Assembly (NCBI GenBank): GCA_943913655.1
Contig: CALTZA010000016.1
Location: 1-21,239, forward strand
Length of the DNA stretch: 21,239 bases
DNA from: an uncultured Francisella sp.
GTDB taxonomy: Bacteria; Pseudomonadota; Gammaproteobacteria; Burkholderiales; Neisseriaceae
Reading direction: 5' to 3'
Both the position numbers and the translations under genes were made by a program. Under the pieces are notes generated by a model. The model worked only from the letters and a program-made list of their open reading frames with translations, ran no database searches and was not told the origin of the DNA. Shown here piece after piece: positions 7,147 through 15,450 of the stretch. Positions within the stretch are counted from its first letter, which is position 1, and each line of letters starts with the position of its first letter.

Positions 7147-7518
7147 TTCGAGACAGCTGATTATAAATCTTTTAGTTCTCACTTTCTCTCTTTTAAGTTA
7201 GAAAATTGAACGTATTTTTGTCTCAGCTTATAGGTAACAAGTTATGTTGTAATAATAGCTTCACTTTTCATAAAAATTTGCCAAAAACACTACGGTATAG
7301 CGTGATAGTATAGGGATTGTTTCTCCGTCATAAAGTTTTTAAATGCGGGATAGGCAAACATCTTATGTTTGCGACACGGAAATGTCTGTTTTTAAGAAAG
7401 TATTTAAATTCAATAAATTATAGAGGTGACATCAGAAGATTGTGACACGTATTAGAATGTTTTGTGACATGAGATCATATGTTTTTCTCACAAGATAGAA
7501 TGTTTTGACACATATGAT
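7147..7518 (-). repeat. Inverted repeat B, right arm
   Basis: Reverse-complement partner of 1246-1500, with an extra segment at 7345-7466 containing a small dyad around CAAACATCTTATGTTTG. Upstream of it, 7003-7140 holds only a short open frame with a vaguely helix-turn-helix-like start, which I do not call a gene. Confidence 0.85.
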
Positions 7519-7550
7519 CTGATATTTGCTACTATACATCATATATAAAT

Positions 7551-7714
7551 CACATAGTTCGAATATTATGTGTAATAACATTCTATGTATGAGATACTTA
7601 TTTTAATCAATAGCTTATAAAAAACATTCGATGAATAGTGACATATATTAGAATATTATGTATACAGATATATGATGTATGAGATACCTAGTATAATCAA
7701 TAACATATGAAAAC
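7551..7714. repeat. Two 74-bp imperfect repeats at 90-bp period
   Basis: 7551-7624 and 7641-7714 align without gaps at an offset of exactly 90. Shared blocks are GAATATTATGT, TGTATGAGATAC and TAATCAATA. Further TAGAATGTTTTG...ACA words occur at about 7453 and 7496. The region is very AT-rich and gene-free. Repeated sites of this type can be operators or a partition centromere, but no partition gene is visible. Confidence 0.65.
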
Positions 7715-7827
7715 TGATAGAATTATATAATTGCAAAAATTTTTGCTAATTTTAAAAAAATACACAGTAAGTTTCGTTTCATTTTTCTAGCCCACGATTT
7801 TTAGATTTTACTTCTGTCATTTCTGCT

Positions 7828-8007
7828 TTAATAATACTGAGGTTGAATATAAAAAGTTTTTCCAGAGCCGGGCAAACCGCCTAAGATGAAAGCCTACGGT
7901 TGATCTTGGGTTGAAATATTTACATAGTTTGTTTTTTTCAATATCTCTTCTACTTTTTCTTTAACTTCCTTTCTCGAAAATGAGAAAGTGCTTGCACTAA
8001 CTTGCAT
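7828..8007 (-). pseudogene. Truncated zeta toxin (UDP-GlcNAc kinase type)
   Basis: Remains of a zeta-family toxin. ATG at 8007 overlaps the end of the antitoxin gene by 11 bases. It reads MQVSASTFSFSRKEVKEKVE, then ...STQDQP, a TAG, then AFILGGLPGSGKTFY with an intact Walker A motif, and ends at TAA 7828. Zeta toxins have the same N-terminal helix followed by PTAFLLGGQPGSGKT and are normally 250-290 residues. Here one nonsense codon and loss of everything after the P-loop leave no kinase. Known members phosphorylate a cell-wall precursor. Confidently a relic because both motif and gene order fit. Confidence 0.8.
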
Positions 8008-8224
8008 ATTTTAATTTTAATTCACGCAGGGTTTTTGCTTCTTCTTCCCAATCGAGTTCATCTAGTTTCGCCTCTCTATACTTAAAGAGCAAACTAGTTA
8101 CTAATTTATCATCTTCAACATAATCTTTACTTTTTTTTGTTTCTTCAGAGACCCGCATTAATGTTGCTATAATATCCCAAATATATTCATTTAAAACTTC
8201 CCATTGCATTACTGTTACCATCAT
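7997..8224 (-). CDS. Epsilon-like antitoxin, orphaned
   Basis: 75-residue acidic, helical protein (MMVTVMQWEVLNEYIWDII...). The start is supported by AAAGGAG about 5 bases before the ATG. It lies directly upstream of, and overlaps, the zeta-toxin relic, which is the antitoxin position in epsilon-zeta operons. The C-terminal half (LVTSLLFKYREAKLDELDW) resembles the epsilon segment LLNQLEVAKRVNLFD in spacing of Leu, Glu-Ala-Lys and the acidic end. Epsilon is about 90 residues, so this is slightly short. It would bind and neutralise a zeta toxin in the cytoplasm. With its own toxin broken it may be vestigial, or may protect against toxins of other plasmids. Family assignment rests mainly on context. 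Confidence 0.6.
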   Translation of the reverse strand: MMVTVMQWEVLNEYIWDIIATLMRVSEETKKSKDYVEDDKLVTSLLFKYREAKLDELDWEEEAKTLRELKLKYAS

Positions 8225-8240
8225 CTACTCCTTTCATTGT

Positions 8241-8366
8241 TCATTTTTCTTGACAGGTAAAGCTAAATAATTGTAGACCGTTTCCGCCGGTCCTGCCTCT
8301 AGAGCGGGCTGCTTTTAAGCCAGCTAAAGATCGTTCTCTAATCAAATTCCTTTCAAACTCGGCTAA
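8241..8366 (-). pseudogene. Serine recombinase fragment
   Basis: Without a start codon, this encodes LAEFERNLIRERSLAGLKAA then RSRGRTGGNG and runs to TGA at 8241. It matches residues 111-138 of the intact recombinase (5985-6527) with a few changes, including R-A-R to R-S-R. It shows that a second recombinase gene was once present or that part of the gene was copied. It ends 17 bases upstream of the antitoxin start, whose ribosome site lies between them. Confidence 0.85.
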
Positions 8367-8434
8367 CTTTTATACTCCCTCCTCTCAGTACTCCCTAATG
8401 CCTAGTGCTAATGTAGGATAGCATTCGAGATGCT

Positions 8435-8469
8435 GAATAAATTATTTTTTACAAAAAAATAATTTGTTC
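8435..8469 (-). terminator. AT-rich hairpin downstream of repA
   Basis: Imperfect long stem GAATAAATTATTTTTT / AAAAAAATAATTTGTTC, 28 bases past the repA stop. On the repA strand the arms supply U-rich RNA, so it may end or stabilise the transcript. The copy at 2537-2571 preserves the pairing. Confidence 0.55.
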
Positions 8470-8496
8470 TTCCTACGGAGTTCTGTTTATGGAGTT

Positions 8497-10059
8497 TTAT
8501 TTATTTTCTAGAATCTTCCAAAGGTAACCAGCAGGGTTATCAGCTACACTGAAATTAAAATCTACTTTTTCTTTAATTACATCAAGCAATAAAACGGGAC
8601 CAAATTCTTTGATGTAGTTGAATAATTTTTTCTCAGTCAATATATTCGCTTTGAAAATTGCTTCTTTCTTATCGGGATAACGTTTATCTATTTCTTTGAG
8701 AACATATCTAACCTGCTTTTTTATTTCCTTTATTTCAGCACTATTCGCTTTCTTTACTTTAACAGTGCTTTTTAAGAGTTTCGCTTCTTGATTAGCAGTA
8801 TTAGCAGTAAACTTTTGCGCAATTTTACTAAATGCAGTAAGTCCTTTTTCACTTTCACTTTCTGTTTTATTTTCATTAATACTACTGGTATCGCTTTCTT
8901 TCCAACGTAAAGTAAACCAGATTTGGTCTTCTACGCAGTGAATTAAAAATTCAGAAAAAGGCTGTGTTTCTTGCATTTTCTTTATTTTAGCCATGAGATC
9001 TTTGGAATCGCTATCCTGCAGTTCTAGATGTTTTAAAAAATATTTTGTTGTAAATATGGTATTAAACAGCCTGTTCATCTTCTGATTAATTTTAGCGATC
9101 TCGTAAATTTTTCTTTCGATAAACTTATCTTGTGATTTACTTCTAAGTTCCTTACTTTTCATTCTGCTTTTAACTTGACTTTTATCAGCGTCATTTTGCT
9201 TTTGCTCGCGTAGGGTGAATCGCACTTTATCTTCTTCTCGATCATAGTGAATCAAAAAATCAGGCAAAGGTTGACTCTCGCATAATTTATTAATTCTAAA
9301 TTTAAAATCGCGAAGGTTATTTGAAGACCCAACTTTCTTTGCAAAATAATCTAGAGCAAATTCAGTATTTTGTGAACCATAGCAATGAATTTTTGCGAGT
9401 TGATAGAGCCTCTTTTCAAAAGGTTTTAACTCTAAATACTTTGGGTTAATTATTGCTATTCTTTTCGATACAATTTCGGTATATAGCCATTCCGGCAATA
9501 CCACCTCCACCCTGACAATTTTTCCAGTTTTCTTATCTTTAACATACCCGTAGCTATCTATAAGACCCAGTCCAGAACCCACCTCCCAAGTTTCTATTGT
9601 TTTATTAGTTTCTAATCTGGTTGATGATAATCTCTGTAAACTTTCTATTATCTGTTGATAATCAGAACCGGCTGTTTTACGTCCCGTATTCTTGAGATAA
9701 TCATAGCCTGTAAACACAATACGTCTAGTTAGAGTTTTTTCTTCGTAAATTAGCTGCATCATCTTCGTTATACAGTATAACCACAGGTCAGCATCTTGTA
9801 TTGTTGCACGACCGAGATTTGTATTGCGTATTGTAATTGTAATACCGCTTCTACTTGTAAATTTATATTCCAGCGTTTTTTTATCTAGTTTTAATGAAAA
9901 CAGTGGATACTCTAGAGCGAATAAGCTAAATTGATAATTTTTATGAATAATCACATCGTTCACGTCAGTCAGTGCAATTTTTTCTATTTCCTGTTTCTTT
10001 TCTTTATCGTTATCGGTAATTTCTTCAATAACAACGTCTGATACAGTATAATTCTTCAC
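8497..10059 (-). CDS. repA: Plasmid replication initiator RepA (RPA / Rep_3 type)
   Basis: 520-residue initiator that should bind the adjacent iterons and open the origin. Residues about 45-225 match the RPA family: FTGYDYLKNTGRKT (116-129), SLQRLSSTRLETN (140-152), VLPEWLYTEIV (187-197) and LKPFEKRLYQLAKIHCYG (211-228), the usual 'LYrlaRKHcG' block. A second winged-helix-like segment follows (about 220-287), and an apparent copy of it lies at 320-388: PLPDFLIHY...VRFTLRE versus PFSEFLIHC...IWFTLRW. A Lys-rich linker and a C-terminal domain (445-520) complete it. Most family members are about 300-400 residues, so it is long. The start has only a weak GAAG. Iterons lie 216-493 bases upstream. 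Confidence 0.9.
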   Translation of the reverse strand: MKNYTVSDVVIEEITDNDKEKKQEIEKIALTDVNDVIIHKNYQFSLFALEYPLFSLKLDKKTLEYKFTSRSGITITIRNTNLGRATIQDADLWLYCITKMMQLIYEEKTLTRRIVFTGYDYLKNTGRKTAGSDYQQIIESLQRLSSTRLETNKTIETWEVGSGLGLIDSYGYVKDKKTGKIVRVEVVLPEWLYTEIVSKRIAIINPKYLELKPFEKRLYQLAKIHCYGSQNTEFALDYFAKKVGSSNNLRDFKFRINKLCESQPLPDFLIHYDREEDKVRFTLREQKQNDADKSQVKSRMKSKELRSKSQDKFIERKIYEIAKINQKMNRLFNTIFTTKYFLKHLELQDSDSKDLMAKIKKMQETQPFSEFLIHCVEDQIWFTLRWKESDTSSINENKTESESEKGLTAFSKIAQKFTANTANQEAKLLKSTVKVKKANSAEIKEIKKQVRYVLKEIDKRYPDKKEAIFKANILTEKKLFNYIKEFGPVLLLDVIKEKVDFNFSVADNPAGYLWKILENK

Positions 10060-10096
10060 AGCTTAATTCCTTTCTAGCACAAAGGGTTCAAGTTAG

Positions 10097-10130
10097 AGTC
10101 TAGAAAAATACTTCAATATTTTTCTAGACT
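10097..10130 (-). promoter_or_regulatory. repA leader hairpin
   Basis: 14-bp perfect stem AGTCTAGAAAAATA / TATTTTTCTAGACT around CTTCAA, about 38 bases upstream of the repA start and so likely in its leader RNA. In unit 2 (20932-20964) the loop differs and one stem pair becomes G-U, but the stem remains. This suggests an RNA or DNA structure under selection. Confidence 0.6.
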
Positions 10131-10155
10131 CCCCCCAAACGGGGGGTCTTTTTTA
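10131..10155 (+). terminator. Strong + strand terminator facing away from repA
   Basis: CCCCCC-AAAC-GGGGGG then TCTTTTTT, a textbook rho-independent terminator on the plus strand. Because repA is on the minus strand, it would end a transcript running antisense to the start of repA. That makes an antisense RNA controlling repA possible; otherwise it shields the iterons from read-through. Unit 2 keeps the G-C hairpin but has lost the T-run. Confidence 0.7.
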
Positions 10156-10274
10156 GTTTTTCAATCGTACTCTTAATCGTATCTAAGAGTCTATAAAATC
10201 ATGAAACAAGTTTTCTTATAAATTTATTAACTAATTGATTTAAAATTAAAAAAAACTCAATTTCATTATTACTT

Positions 10275-10340
10275 ACTATCGTGATTCTAGCGATAAACTA
10301 TCGTGATTCTAGCGATAAACCATCATAATTCCAGTAGTAC
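10275..10340. repeat. Origin iterons, array I (subtype GTGATTCTAG)
   Basis: Two exact 22-bp repeats (10275-10296, 10297-10318): ACTATCGT, GATTCTAG, then CGATAA. A degenerate third unit follows at 10319-10340. They are Rep-binding sites by analogy with iteron plasmids. An ATTGATTTAAAA block lies just upstream (about 10236), as it does before array II. Confidence 0.85.
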
Positions 10341-10464
10341 TTGTTTGGAAAAAGTATATAAAATCATACACTTACAAAAAAAATTTTTCTTATTAAATAG
10401 ATAAGTAATTGATTTAAAAGAAAAAAGCGATAGTTGTTAATGATTTCTGTTGATAACTTTACTT

Positions 10465-10552
10465 ACTATCGTGGTTCTAGCGACAAACTATCGTGGTTCT
10501 AGCGACACACTATCGTGGTTCTAGCGACAAACTATCGTGGTTCTAGCGACGC
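10465..10552. repeat. Origin iterons, array II (subtype GTGGTTCTAG)
   Basis: Four uninterrupted 22-bp repeats at 10465, 10487, 10509 and 10531: ACTATCGT, GGTTCTAG, then CGAC plus two variable bases. Together with array I and the paired ATTGATTT-rich blocks, the unit 1 origin looks internally duplicated, the two arrays having slightly different iterons. Confidence 0.95.
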
Positions 10553-10835
10553 CCCAAATCTGCAAGTAATTGATTTTAAATAAAAAAACACGATTTTTTT
10601 TAAGTGTAATAATCTTAATAATAGATTAATAAATTCTATAACCAACTTTGCGCTAATAACTTGCTAATAACTCAATCACTGATTCAATTTTGAAAAAAGA
10701 TTTAGATTTGCTCACTAAGTTCGCAGAAGAGTTCGCTACGCTCACAATTCATTTTGATAAAAACGTTTTAAAGGGCATTTTAAGGCTTATAGAGGCGTTT
10801 TATTTTTTCCGTGTATGTTTACCCCCCCCACATCG
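10553..10835. other. AT-rich origin-flanking DNA
   Basis: No gene. It begins with a third AAGTAATTGATTTTAAAT-like block and a run of TAAT/TTAATAATAG words that would melt easily, a candidate unwinding element next to the iterons. Later it holds a GTTCGCTACGCTCAC dyad and a stretch near 10760-10800 resembling 305-345. It is present only in unit 1; unit 2 stops before the equivalent point. Confidence 0.45.
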
Positions 10836-11012
10836 TTATCGTTGAATATAGAGCATTTATAGCTATGTATCATAGCTTTTAAGCAACTTAAACGTGCCTA
10901 TATACCTAACTCTGAGCAAACAACTTTCTAAATTTAGGATACAAGCCTACTAAGGCTACTATGTTTTAAATAGCGTACTAACCAATAGCTAAGATACAGG
11001 CAATAGCTAAGC

Positions 11013-11080
11013 AACACAGTACGCATAGATCTAGCTGAGAGATAGAGATAGCTAACTATCGTTCTGGTTGAAGAAAAATT
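11013..11080 (+). repeat. Inverted repeat A, left arm (unit 2)
   Basis: Same as 178-245. Its partner within this unit is 17664-17732. It also forms an inverted pair with the unit 1 right arm (6829-6897). Confidence 0.8.
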
Positions 11081-11085
11081 AAGGC

Positions 11086-11653
11086 TACTGACTGTCTAGC
11101 AGTGAAGAAATAACTAATACGCAAAGACTGTAAACAAAAATTAAATAAAGGCACTTTTAAAGCTCATAGAAGCATTTCTTAGAGCAGTAACTATATTCTC
11201 TACACTGAAGTAATTTAAATGCAGCAGAAACGATTTATGTGAGTTTTACGTTGCAAATCTTAAAAACACCTCTTATTTTAATTTTACTTACAATTTTTGT
11301 ATGCTAGTTACTCTCACTGCTAGACAGTCAGTAATCTTTGCTTCTTACCGGTTAGTACGATTGTTAGTTACTTTTGTTCTTCAACGTCTTGATTTAGCTG
11401 TAGCTTGCACTATGGTTTAGACAGTTAAGTCTCATGCTTTTGTTTAAAGAGTGGGTTTTAATTTACAAAGAAAATCATTCGCGTTAGCGAACTCATCGCT
11501 AAAATACTTCAAAAAATAAGCTACTAACACTCTAAAATACTGCATTACATAGCTAGACCTCAGTAATACTTTGGATTCTTTAGCTGAGAAACAACAGTAA
11601 GCTGTTTATTGTTCTAGTCAATGGAGATCAAAGGTTACTGACTGTCTAGCAGT
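11086..11653. repeat. Three 18-bp repeats (unit 2)
   Basis: TACTGACTGTCTAGCAGT at 11086-11103 (+), 11316-11333 (-) and 11636-11653 (+), spaced as in unit 1. Confidence 0.8.
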
Positions 11654-11819
11654 AGGAAGTGAAGGTAAACACAGATCGTGGCTAGGAATTAAAATATAAG
11701 AAATTTGAGATAATGAGATAAAGGGCCCGTTTACGGGCAGGGAAACTTATAGCACTGATTTTTATGAGTCAAAAGCTTTTTAAGCATGTAGCAAAAAATA
11801 ATATCCTTTTTTAACCCAC

Positions 11820-11849
11820 AAAAAGCCATACTTAAGGGTATGGCTTTTT
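11820..11849. terminator. Bidirectional terminator (unit 2)
   Basis: Identical to the hairpin at 985-1014. The 11739-11819 segment before it and 11850-12080 after it contain no supported gene. Confidence 0.85.
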
Positions 11850-12080
11850 AGTTTAAACCTAACCTAACCTATTTTTAAAAAGGAAAGCTGCTAGCAAGAT
11901 GCTGCTACTAGCAGCTGAAACTAAATATAACACAATCGCAAAAAAGTGCAAAGTAGTACCTTATTTCTCAACTGAGATACAAGATACTACTCAAGGCTTT
12001 TACTTGTGTTCTTCGAGTGATTTAACCATCTTTCTCGCTTCTTGCACCTGTTGTATTAATTTCATAAAAGCTTGTATTAA

Positions 12081-12335
12081 ATCATGTGTCAAAAACATTC
12101 AATCTTGTGAGAAAAACATATGATCTTATGTCTCCATTTAAAAACTTTATGACGGAGAAACAATCTCTATATTATCACGCTATACCGTAGTGTTTTTGGT
12201 AAATTTTTATGAAAAGTGAAGCTATTATTACAACATAACTTGTTATCTATAAGCTGAGACAAAAATACGTTCAATTTTCTAACTTCATAGAGAGAAAATG
12301 AGAACTAAAAGATTTTATAAACAGCTGTCTCGAGA
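12081..12335 (+). repeat. Inverted repeat B, left arm (unit 2)
   Basis: Same as 1246-1500; reverse-complement partner at 17982-18353. Confidence 0.85.
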
Positions 12336-12421
12336 ACTAACTAGCGTATTATTTTGCTTGTACTATGCAATGTCCCAACAAATATCTGATATAGCTAATT
12401 AATAAAAATATGGTACTGCCA

Positions 12422-12931
12422 TTATATAGCTCTTTTTCTAAGTTGCGCTTTCTCTAGGTAAGGATTTCCAAAGGTCTTACTTCTCCAGAATCCTATTAGA
12501 ATAAGATAAATAATGCCAAAAACTGTCACAAAAATAATAAAAATATTAACAAATTGATTATTCGTCATTTCTTCGTAGACAAGAAAATTAACCACAGATC
12601 CCAGGAAACGAATGACTAGCGCCCACCAACCGCTATAACCGATATCATGTAAGCGCCTCACTTCTACAGCAAGGTTCGTAATAATATTCCAAATAAGCAT
12701 AATAAATGATAATATTATTGTGAAAATTATCGCAAGCAAAAGAAAATCATTACCCGCACCCTTATCCGCTGGTAAAATAGATGGAAATAATATCCATGGT
12801 GAAAAAATAACTAATAAAGAGGAAAATAAAGCAACTTCGCACCACCAAAATTCTCGCCGATTAGCAATACCGTAGCGAAAAGGATGCAAATAAGCATTTT
12901 TAATGATGCTGCCGATACTCTTCTTAGACAT
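12422..12931 (-). CDS. DUF805 family membrane protein (unit 2)
   Basis: Protein identical to that at 1587-2096, with the same ribosome site and the same RRLHDIGYSGWW signature. As a second identical copy it adds gene dosage only if the dimer is real. Confidence 0.85.
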   Translation of the reverse strand: MSKKSIGSIIKNAYLHPFRYGIANRREFWWCEVALFSSLLVIFSPWILFPSILPADKGAGNDFLLLAIIFTIILSFIMLIWNIITNLAVEVRRLHDIGYSGWWALVIRFLGSVVNFLVYEEMTNNQFVNIFIIFVTVFGIIYLILIGFWRSKTFGNPYLEKAQLRKRAI

Positions 12932-12983
12932 AACATATTCCTAAAAATAATAAAATACTAAGATAATAATATTATAGTTTAAA

Positions 12984-13010
12984 CCTCTCTTGTGAGGGGC
13001 TTTGTTTTTT
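12984..13010 (+). terminator. Possible terminator (unit 2)
   Basis: Same stem and T-run as 2149-2175. Confidence 0.45.
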
Positions 13011-13108
13011 ATCTTTGCGAGTTCTCTAAGATTCTGATTCTCCAAAAGTGACACCATAAAGTGCTCTAGAGGCCTTAAAAGTGTCTTTATTTCGATTCTT
13101 ACCAAAAT

Positions 13109-13342
13109 AAGGAAATAAAAAAGCAGGTTAGATATGTTCTCAAAGAAATAGATAAACGTTATCCCGATAAGAAAGAAGCAATTTTCAAAGCGAATATATT
13201 GACTGAGAAAAAATTATTCAACTACATCAAAGAATTTGGTCCCGTTTTATTGCTTGATGTAATTAAAGAAAAAGTAGATTTTAATTTCAGTGTAGCTGAT
13301 AACCCTGCTGGTTACCTTTGGAAGATTCTAGAAAATAAATAA
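13109..13342 (+). pseudogene. Inverted repA 3' fragment (unit 2)
   Basis: Same fragment as 2274-2507. It matches the 3' end of both repA genes equally, because the two genes do not differ there. Confidence 0.9.
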
Positions 13343-13371
13343 AACTCCTCATAAACAGAACTCCGTAGGAA

Positions 13372-13406
13372 GAATAAATTATTTTTGGTAGAAAAATAAT
13401 TTATTC
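13372..13406. terminator. Perfect AT-rich hairpin (unit 2)
   Basis: Same 15-bp stem as 2537-2571. Confidence 0.6.
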
Positions 13407-13638
13407 CGCGCACCAGGTGCTATCCTACACCACCACATTTAAATCCTAAAAACGACAGCAAATATGTTTTACACTGCCATGCTGTACCTAGCTTTTTTCA
13501 ATTAATACACTAGATTTGTTTTTTGCAAATTTTCGTGAAAAGCGAAGTTATTATTATAGCATAAATCGTAGTACAATGTGTGCTATGAGCTTAAAACTAA
13601 AGAATCTATTCATTTTTAACGAAAAGCACTGAAGAAAA

Positions 13639-14206
13639 ATGATTTTCTGGCTTGTTTTAACAGCATTTGCTTTTAATTCAACCAACTATATTCATCTTGC
13701 TAATGTCATCTATAATGCCCCAAACGAAGTCGCCGGATGGTTTTTAGACGGTTCTTCTGCTAAATTGGATAGTAAATTTATTATTCTGTTTATTATTTTC
13801 TTTAAAGCGACAGTTGCGGCGTTTGTTATAGACGTCGCTAAAGAAGACTCTTCGGCTAGATTGCTTATAGATGGCGCACTCTCTTTTATTATCGGTATTA
13901 CATTCATTTTTTTACTAGTGCTTTTTAAGCTACCTGCTATCGCGAGTTCACTCGTAGGGAGCGCTTCATTAGAAGGTGTGTTTACCGGGGGAATAAGATC
14001 AATCGAAACTAGTGCTTCGATTATAAAACAAATTTCTAAAGGAAATAGGTGCAAGAATAATTGGGACTAAAAGCAATATTAAAAAGCTTCTATGCCTCTT
14101 TTTTGCGAGATCAATACAGGAAATTAAAGCAAGTTTTTTATAACCCTTATCTTACCCACTTGGCTAAAAGAAGCCTTGGGCTAGGACTTTTAAAAAGGAC
14201 AGTTCA
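13639..14206 (+). pseudogene. Truncated, frameshifted VirB6/TrbL (unit 2)
   Basis: Carries the same truncation and the same frameshift (near 14061-14070) as 2804-3371, so the lesions predate the duplication. Confidence 0.65.
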
Positions 14207-14207
14207 C

Positions 14208-14621
14208 ATGAAAAAAATAACAATCAGTTTATCCCTCCTTTTACTTTGCGCTGGTTGCAGCGGAACATGGCAGCCTAGTAAAGAAGATCTGAGTAAATAC
14301 GGTAGCGAAGAAGCAGTTTATAAAGCAAAAAAGAAACGCTGCATCGAGATTGAAGACTTGAAAATCGATGCAGAAAGCAACTCATCTTTTATTAATCCAG
14401 ATACAAAACCTATTTATGAAAGTATACCTTCGAAAGAAAAAGACGAATGCCGGTCATTTGAAAAATACTACGCTAAAAAAGAAGGCAGGCCTTTTCCTAT
14501 GGTTGGGAAATCTGCGAGACAAGCACTGAAAATAAAATGCAATAATGCAAAGTATTTACATTTAAAACGACCCAACGATCCTTCTTTTGATGTCCCCAAA
14601 GAATGTGACATTATTAACTGA
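14208..14621 (+). CDS. Small lipoprotein (unit 2)
   Basis: Same 137-residue lipoprotein as 3373-3786: start at the internal ATG behind AAGGAC, lipidated Cys17. Confidence 0.65.
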   Translation: MKKITISLSLLLLCAGCSGTWQPSKEDLSKYGSEEAVYKAKKKRCIEIEDLKIDAESNSSFINPDTKPIYESIPSKEKDECRSFEKYYAKKEGRPFPMVGKSARQALKIKCNNAKYLHLKRPNDPSFDVPKECDIIN

Positions 14622-15033
14622 GGACTAATCGATGCGATAACGGGAAAAAACAAGACAAATGCAGCGGAAAAAGATCAGCTTAATAGTTTTCTACCGACAG
14701 AATGGCGAGACTTAATTCCTAAGCAGGAAAAAAGCAACATTCAGCTAGCCGGGTAATATTAATCAAGACCGCACTGCGTACTTAGTCAAAAAGTTTGCAC
14801 TAATGAAAAGACAATTTGATGCAGAAGCCGAGCGTCTGTAGAATATTCAGCAACTCGCAAATGAGACGCAGTATATTAAAGCAGCTCAAGATTTGCAAAA
14901 CAAAATTCAAGCTGAGCAAATGTCTTATCAAGAGAATATTCACCAATTTCAGGTGATGAAAAGTTTATTCGAGAAAGTTTCGAGGAATGTATTCGAAAGT
15001 CGAAAAAAAAGAGTTAGATGGAGAAGATTCTAG
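14622..15033 (+). pseudogene. Broken VirB5-like protein (unit 2)
   Basis: Same frameshift and TAG as 3787-4198. Confidence 0.7.
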
Positions 15034-15376
15034 CAGAATCGGCAAGCTGGGGAAAAGAACAATATGACTTTATTTATCAGACTCACTATAAACCTCAGGT
15101 AGAATATTTGAGAAAAAAAGGCATTGATGTTAATGAACTAGGCAAAGCTGAAAAAGAAGCAGTTTGATCAGCAGCTATTCAGTACGGGGGTCATACAAAT
15201 ATAATCGCTAAAGCATTTCAAGGACGAGATATATCTACAGTATGTCTAGCGAGCAGCGAGTAAACAGCATTTATGACTACAAGTGGAAGACAAGAACAAG
15301 AAAAAGTTATTTTCGTAGAGCTTACAGTAATGAGTCTGGATCCGGTATTGAAAATCGGATAAAAAAGAGCGTATGA
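15018..15376 (+). pseudogene. Broken muramidase-like gene (unit 2)
   Basis: Same TGA (15165) and frame change (near 15240) as 4183-4541. Confidence 0.45.
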
Positions 15377-15450
15377 CAGTTTTGGGCGTTTTACGGGGAA
15401 AATGATAAACTTTCACTTAAATTTTTTTGTTTTTAAAGTGTAAAGAATAA

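Larger units (their letters stand above)
1..10835. repeat. Plasmid unit 1 of a tandem pair
   Basis: First of two same-orientation copies of one plasmid. Base 1 aligns with base 10836, and no difference was seen until 9435 (unit 2: 20270). This unit ends with two iteron arrays and an AT-rich tail (10553-10835). The matching tail is absent at the end of unit 2, where the window stops just after the iterons. The unit has one initiator gene, one serine recombinase and no relaxase or intact partition gene that I can recognise, so it looks like a small plasmid with decayed mobility functions. Confidence 0.9.

Noticed and set aside
7003..7209. 68-residue + frame starting with a helix-turn-helix-like IIKLRQQGNTIAETASRV
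   Set aside because: Resemblance is short, and the second half lies in inverted repeat B; probably a fragment at best.
10465..10552. Regular repeats as a possible CRISPR array
   Set aside because: The 22-bp units are contiguous without unique spacers and sit beside a replication initiator, so they are iterons.
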